Part shown: piece by piece, positions 60,156-64,000 of the stretch
Layout: each line of letters starts with the position of its first letter
Numbering within the stretch: position 1 is the stretch's first letter
Origin: Microbacteriaceae bacterium VKM Ac-2855
Lineage (GTDB): Bacteria; Actinomycetota; Actinomycetes; Actinomycetales; Microbacteriaceae
Length of the DNA stretch: 64,000 nt
Direction of reading: 5' to 3'
NCBI GenBank assembly: GCA_013204985.1
Contig: JABMLG010000001.1
Span: forward strand, 492,574-556,573
Program-made: the position numbers and the translations under genes
The notes under the pieces: generated by a model
Seen by the model: only the letters and a program-made list of their open reading frames with translations
The model's database searches: none
Told to the model about the DNA's origin: nothing

Positions 60156-61499
60156 TCAGCGGCCCCGGATGATGCGGAGCAGCTTGGCCAGCCTCGCGGA
60201 CACGTCGCGTTCGTTGCCGTGCTCGGTCGGGTGGTAGTAGCTCGTGCCGACCAGTTCGTCCGGCAGGTACTGCTGCTCGAGCACACCGAGGTCGGCATCG
60301 TGCGGGTACTTGTAGCCCGCACCGTGGCCGAGACGTTTGGCACCCGGGTAGTGGGCATCGCGCAGATGCTTCGGCACCCGACCGGCTTTTCCGGCCCGCA
60401 CATCGGCGATCGCTGCGTCGAGAGCCATGTAGGACGCGTTCGATTTCGGAGCCGTGGCGAGGTGCACCACGGCCTGCGCGAGCGGGATGCGCCCCTCCGG
60501 CATGCCGATGAACTGCACCGCGTCGGCGGCGGCGATGGCGACGACGAGGGCCTGCGGGTCGGCCATCCCGATGTCCTCCGACGCGGACACGATGATGCGG
60601 CGGGCGATGAAACGCGGGTCCTCCCCCGCCTCGATCATGCGCGCGAGGTAGTGCAGGGCCGCGTCGACGTCGGAGCCGCGGATCGACTTGATGAACGCGC
60701 TGATCACGTCGTAGTGCTCGTCGCCGTTGCGGTCGTAGCGCAGCAGCGCGCGGTCGACCGCGCGCGCGACGATCTCCTCCGTGATGACCGGGAGCTCCTC
60801 GGACTTCGCCTCGCGCGCATCCGAGCGCGCCGACGTCGCGGCGGCCTCCAGCGCCGTCAACGCCCGTCGTGCGTCGCCCGAGGCGAGACGCACGATCATC
60901 GCGCGAGCGGCCTGTTCGAGAACGACGTCGTCACGCAGGCCGCGTTCGTCGGTGACCGCGCGATCGACGAGCACGCCGAGGTCGTCGTCGCTGAGCGTCT
61001 CGAGGGTCAGCAGCAGCGAGCGCGAGAGCAGCGGAGCGATCACCGAGAACGATGGGTTCTCGGTGGTGGCGGCGATCAGGATGACCCAGCCGTTCTCGAC
61101 CCCGGGGAGCAGCGCGTCCTGCTGGGCTTTGGTGAAGCGGTGGATCTCGTCGAGGAAGAGCACCGTGGAGATGCCGTAGAGGTCGCGAGTGGACAGCGCC
61201 TCGTCCATGACCTGACGGACATCCTTCACTCCGGCGGTCACTGCTGAGAGCTCGACGAAACGCCGACCGCTCGAGTGCGCGACGGCCTGCGCGAGAGTCG
61301 TCTTGCCCGTTCCGGGCGGGCCCCAGAGGATGACCGACACCGCGCCGCGCTCTCCCGTCACATCGCTGGCCAGGGCGACGAGAGGGGAACCGGGGGTGAG
61401 CAGGTGCCGTTGGCCGGCGACCTCCTCGAGACTGCGGGGTCGCATCCGCACGGCGAGCGGAGTCGCCCCCGAGCGGAGCCCGGCCTGCAGATTGGTCAT
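60156..61499 (-). CDS. rarA: Replication-associated recombination protein A (MgsA/RarA AAA+ ATPase)
   Basis: Clamp-loader-like ATPase acting at stalled forks. The 447-aa protein has [40 protein letters not shown] (Walker A), [20 protein letters not shown] (Walker B), [13 protein letters not shown] (sensor 1), [15 protein letters not shown] (sensor 2) and the RarA C-terminal [23 protein letters not shown] 61499 has a TACGCT box 7 bp upstream and no Shine-Dalgarno, so it may be leaderless. Confidence 0.96.
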   Translation of the reverse strand: MTNLQAGLRSGATPLAVRMRPRSLEEVAGQRHLLTPGSPLVALASDVTGERGAVSVILWGPPGTGKTTLAQAVAHSSGRRFVELSAVTAGVKDVRQVMDEALSTRDLYGISTVLFLDEIHRFTKAQQDALLPGVENGWVILIAATTENPSFSVIAPLLSRSLLLTLETLSDDDLGVLVDRAVTDERGLRDDVVLEQAARAMIVRLASGDARRALTALEAAATSARSDAREAKSEELPVITEEIVARAVDRALLRYDRNGDEHYDVISAFIKSIRGSDVDAALHYLARMIEAGEDPRFIARRIIVSASEDIGMADPQALVVAIAAADAVQFIGMPEGRIPLAQAVVHLATAPKSNASYMALDAAIADVRAGKAGRVPKHLRDAHYPGAKRLGHGAGYKYPHDADLGVLEQQYLPDELVGTSYYHPTEHGNERDVSARLAKLLRIIRGR

Positions 61500-61506
61500 G
61501 ACGTCA

Positions 61507-61512
61507 AGCGTA
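61507..61512 (-). promoter_or_regulatory. -10 box for leaderless rarA transcript
   Basis: TACGCT followed by 7 bp and the ATG, on the minus strand. Confidence 0.35.
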
Positions 61513-61660
61513 ACGACGGCCACCGACATCGGGCGTTCCCCATAATCGTTTTGTGGGGCCGTAGGCGATTCTCGTAGAGTTCTACGCGGCCCGACCGCTC
61601 GCGGGACGGCCGATCCCCGTGCGCTCGCGAGACCGCGCACGACGACGTCCGGAGGATGCA

Positions 61661-62449
61661 GTGGCCCAGGGCAAGTCCAACGACCGCGAGGCGCGTACCC
61701 GCCTGCGGGCATACCAGGCTCGGGTGAGCCTGCACACCATCCGCGGTCGCCGCCGCGTGCGCGACAACATCATCGCCGCGATCGTCGCCGTCGTCGTGAT
61801 CAGCCTCGCGGTCGTGGCTCAAGTGAGCTACCTCACCGTCGGGCCCGGCGCACCCGTCGCGGAGGCGACGTCGTCCCCGACGGCGACGCCCACCCCCGCC
61901 GCGACGGACGCGAACACCGGCGACGTCCCGTCGAGCGACCTCGCCGAGGCGCGCAGCTGGACCGGCACGATGACGATCAACTCGGACGCCTTGGGCATCA
62001 CGCTCGACGGTGCCGCTGCGCCGCAGGCGGTCTCCTCCTTCATCTCGCTCACGCAGTCCGGTTTCTACGACGGCCTCAGCTGCCACCGTCTCACCACCGA
62101 CGGACTGTTCGTGCTGCAGTGCGGCGACCCGAACGGCGACGGAACCGGCGGGCCCGGCTACAGCTACGGCCCGGTGGAGAACGCTCCGGCCGATGGCGTC
62201 TACCCCGCTGGCACCATCGCCATGGCGCGACAGGGCGGCAACGGCTACAGCCAGGGCAGCCAGTTCTTCGTCGTCTATCAGGACACGACCCTCCCGGCTG
62301 ACGCTGCGGGCGGCTACACGGTCATCGGCCAGGTCACCTCCGGCCTCGACGCCTTGCAGGCCGACGTCGTAGCGAAGGGCACGGCGGACGGCTCGACCGA
62401 CGGCGCACCCGCCGAAGCCGTGACGATCCAGTCGGTCACCGTCCAGTAG
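61661..62449 (+). CDS. Membrane-anchored cyclophilin-type peptidyl-prolyl isomerase
   Basis: The 262-aa protein starts at GTG 61661 with GGAGG 5 bp upstream. A basic cytoplasmic N-terminus (residues 1-38) precedes one membrane helix (about 39-62), a Thr/Pro/Ala linker ([13 protein letters not shown]) and a cyclophilin domain: [40 protein letters not shown] and [20 protein letters not shown]. The domain faces outward and probably folds secreted proteins. Family catalytic Arg and Phe are only partly recognisable ([15 protein letters not shown]). Confidence 0.92.
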   Translation: MAQGKSNDREARTRLRAYQARVSLHTIRGRRRVRDNIIAAIVAVVVISLAVVAQVSYLTVGPGAPVAEATSSPTATPTPAATDANTGDVPSSDLAEARSWTGTMTINSDALGITLDGAAAPQAVSSFISLTQSGFYDGLSCHRLTTDGLFVLQCGDPNGDGTGGPGYSYGPVENAPADGVYPAGTIAMARQGGNGYSQGSQFFVVYQDTTLPADAAGGYTVIGQVTSGLDALQADVVAKGTADGSTDGAPAEAVTIQSVTVQ

Positions 62450-62551
62450 TCGGCACCAGGACGCCTGTCCGGCAGCGGCGACCCGAGGAGACGAAGCGCC
62501 GGTCGCAGGCCGGATGCCGCCGCGATCCGCGCCGGTCCCGGTAGGCTGTTC

Positions 62552-62557
62552 GATACT
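62552..62557 (+). promoter_or_regulatory. Possible -10 box of the DUF349 gene
   Basis: GATACT about 90 bp before the DUF349 start, in the 197-bp gap after the isomerase. The -35 is weak. Confidence 0.3.
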
Positions 62558-62646
62558 GCCCGTTTCCTCTGCGACAGCACAGGGAGCGATGGCAGACGAG
62601 GCAAGTCCGCGATTCAGCATCGAACAGCAAGGTGAGGCTCCAGGCG

Positions 62647-63870
62647 ATGAGTGACCAGCACCCATGGGGACGAGTCGACGACGACGGAACGGTCTACGTG
62701 CGTGTTGCCGATGGCGAGCGCGCCGTCGGCCAGTACCCGGACGCGACTCCCGAAGAAGCACTCGCATATTACGAACGCAAGTACACCGAACTCGCCGGGC
62801 AGGTGACCCTGCTCGAGCAGCGCGCCAAGGGCGGCGCCCCGGCGAACGACGTGGCCCGGGCCGTCGCGACGCTCAGCTCGGCCATCGCCGACGCGAACGC
62901 GGTGGGCGATCTCGCCTCGCTGCAGGAGCGCATCGGGGCGCTCGGCGGATCCGTCGAGCAGCTCACGGAGCAGCAGTCCGCCGAGAGCAAGGCCGCTCTG
63001 GACGAAGCGCTCGCCTACCGCGAGGCCATCGTCGCCGAGGCGGAGGCACTCGCCGCCGTCGACCCTGCCAAGACGCAGTGGAAGCAGGCGAGCGCGCAGA
63101 TCGACGAGCTCTTCGCCCGGTGGCAGAACCACCAGCAGCAGGGCCCGCGACTGCCCAAGAATGAGGCGAACGAACTGTGGCGCCGATTCCGTGGTGCGCG
63201 CACCACGATCGAGCAGCACCGCAAGGCGTTCTTCGCCGAACTCGACTCCGCACATCGTGAGTCGAAGACGACGAAGCAGAACCTGATCGACCGCGCCGAA
63301 GCCCTCGTATCGAAGGGTGCCGACGCGATCCCCGACTACCGCGCTCTGCTCGACCAGTGGCGCGCTGCGGGTCGCGCCGGTAAGCGTTTCGATGACGCCC
63401 TCTGGGCGCGCTTCAAGGCAGCGGGCGACGCCATCTACGGCGCGAAGGCCGAGGTCGTCGCGCAGGAGAACGTCGAGTACACGGCGAACCTCGAGCTCAA
63501 GGAGGCTCTCCTCGTGGAGGCGGAGCCGCTTCTCGAGGAGAACGACCGCGAGAAGGCGAAGAAGATCCTCCTGGGCATCCAGGAGCGCTGGGACCAGATC
63601 GGCAAGGTCCCCCGCGAGCAGGTCCGCCCCATCGAGGACCGCCTCCGCAAGGTCGAAGCGCATGTGCGCAAGCTCGATGAGGATCACTGGAACCGCAGCA
63701 ATCCCGAGCGCAAGGCCCGCTCGGAAGGTCTTGCGGCGCAGCTGGAGTCCGCGATCCAGAAGCTGCAGGATGAGCTGGACGAGGCCACCGCCCGCGGTGA
63801 CAAGCGTGCGATCGCCCAGGCCCAGGAAGCACTCGACGCCCGCAAGGTCTGGCTCGACGCCCTCGGCTGA
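62647..63870 (+). CDS. DUF349 domain protein
   Basis: The 407-aa, almost wholly alpha-helical protein starts MSDQHPWGRVDDDGTVYVR with a short beta-rich N-terminus and YYERKYTELAGQVTLLEQRA. Several DUF349 repeats of about 75 residues follow, each with the W-x-[KR]-x(2)-R/F pattern (WKQASAQIDELFARWQ, LWRRFRGARTTIEQH, LDQWRAAGRAGKRFDDALWA, ERWDQIGKVPREQVRPIED). Coiled-coil content is strong to the end. Function is unknown. I prefer ATG 62647 to one at 62632 by similarity of the N-terminus to relatives as I recall them. Confidence 0.88.
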   Translation: MSDQHPWGRVDDDGTVYVRVADGERAVGQYPDATPEEALAYYERKYTELAGQVTLLEQRAKGGAPANDVARAVATLSSAIADANAVGDLASLQERIGALGGSVEQLTEQQSAESKAALDEALAYREAIVAEAEALAAVDPAKTQWKQASAQIDELFARWQNHQQQGPRLPKNEANELWRRFRGARTTIEQHRKAFFAELDSAHRESKTTKQNLIDRAEALVSKGADAIPDYRALLDQWRAAGRAGKRFDDALWARFKAAGDAIYGAKAEVVAQENVEYTANLELKEALLVEAEPLLEENDREKAKKILLGIQERWDQIGKVPREQVRPIEDRLRKVEAHVRKLDEDHWNRSNPERKARSEGLAAQLESAIQKLQDELDEATARGDKRAIAQAQEALDARKVWLDALG

Positions 63871-63873
63871 TCC

Positions 63874-63946
63874 TGCGAGGGACCCCTCCTGTGCACGTCG
63901 GACCCGCCCAGGGCGGGTCCGACGCGCACACCGCGGGTCCCTCGCA
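63874..63946. terminator. Nested two-stem terminator
   Basis: An outer 12-bp perfect stem (TGCGAGGGACCC at 63874-63885, complement at 63935-63946) encloses an inner near-perfect stem of about 19 bp (63890-63909 with 63911-63930, one mismatch). It starts 3 bp after the DUF349 stop. The remaining 54 bp to the window end contain no feature I can support. Confidence 0.85.
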
Positions 63947-64000
63947 ATGCGGCGGGCGAACTTTCCACAGATCGACCGCGAGGCGGTTCCGGGATGCGCG

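Overview
The window is high-GC, gene-dense actinobacterial chromosome. Gene content and order point to the family Microbacteriaceae, most likely Microbacterium. The indicators are actinobacterial signature genes (CarD, an HGxxPAAW protein, a Trp-operon membrane protein, an mIHF domain next to gmk, a degenerate PriA), the order pyrR-pyrB-pyrC-(PH-like)-carA-carB-pyrF, the aro cluster, frequent GTG starts and many 1-8 bp gene overlaps. The genus is inferred from sequence memory, not from a search. I found no rRNA, tRNA, CRISPR array, insertion sequence or prophage.

Layout. 1-3490: N-terminal 1163 codons of a secreted multi-module protein running off the left edge; its last visible residues look like the start of a glycoside-hydrolase barrel. 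3766-8528: accessory zone with an unknown protein, a two-gene deletion scar (TetR tail and RibD/DHFR-like tail), an orphan DarT-like ADP-ribosyltransferase, a small conserved protein, a TetR-CarD overlapping pair and an MpaB-type oxygenase. 8605-15082: SNF2 helicase, aldose-1-epimerase, a Ppx/GppA phosphatase whose frame has no stop at its natural end, and pyruvate kinase. 15185-21239: gltBD. 21448-28547: lgt and the trpABC / his(I,F,G,E) run, with no trpE where I would expect it. 28609-29763: an epoxide hydrolase on the opposite strand.

29802-47514 is one long leftward run: pyrR at the promoter end, then pyrB, pyrC, a PH-like gene, carA, carB, pyrF, an mIHF-guanylate kinase fusion, rpoZ, coaBC, metK, priA, fmt, rsmB and rpe. 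It joins UMP synthesis, GMP phosphorylation, CoA and SAM synthesis and initiator-tRNA formylation. A candidate PyrR-binding loop sits just before the pyrR ribosome-binding site. 47793-54436: nusB, efp, a SHOCT protein, then aroB-aroK-aroC-aroE-mltG with overlapping junctions. 54433-61499: ruvX, alaS, two small membrane proteins, a methyltransferase, rpsD and rarA. 61661-63870: rightward cyclophilin and DUF349 genes ending in a large nested hairpin.

The most notable features are: (1) 9-21 bp tandem repeats scattered in at least seven places, five of them inside coding frames; (2) the Ppx frame that continues antisense through its convergent neighbour; (3) the mIHF-Gmk fusion; (4) the missing trpE; (5) the orphan DarT-like enzyme; (6) the TetR/DHFR scar; (7) several candidate leaderless promoters with the -10 box 6-7 bp before the start codon. 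I did not find a clearly new multi-gene system.
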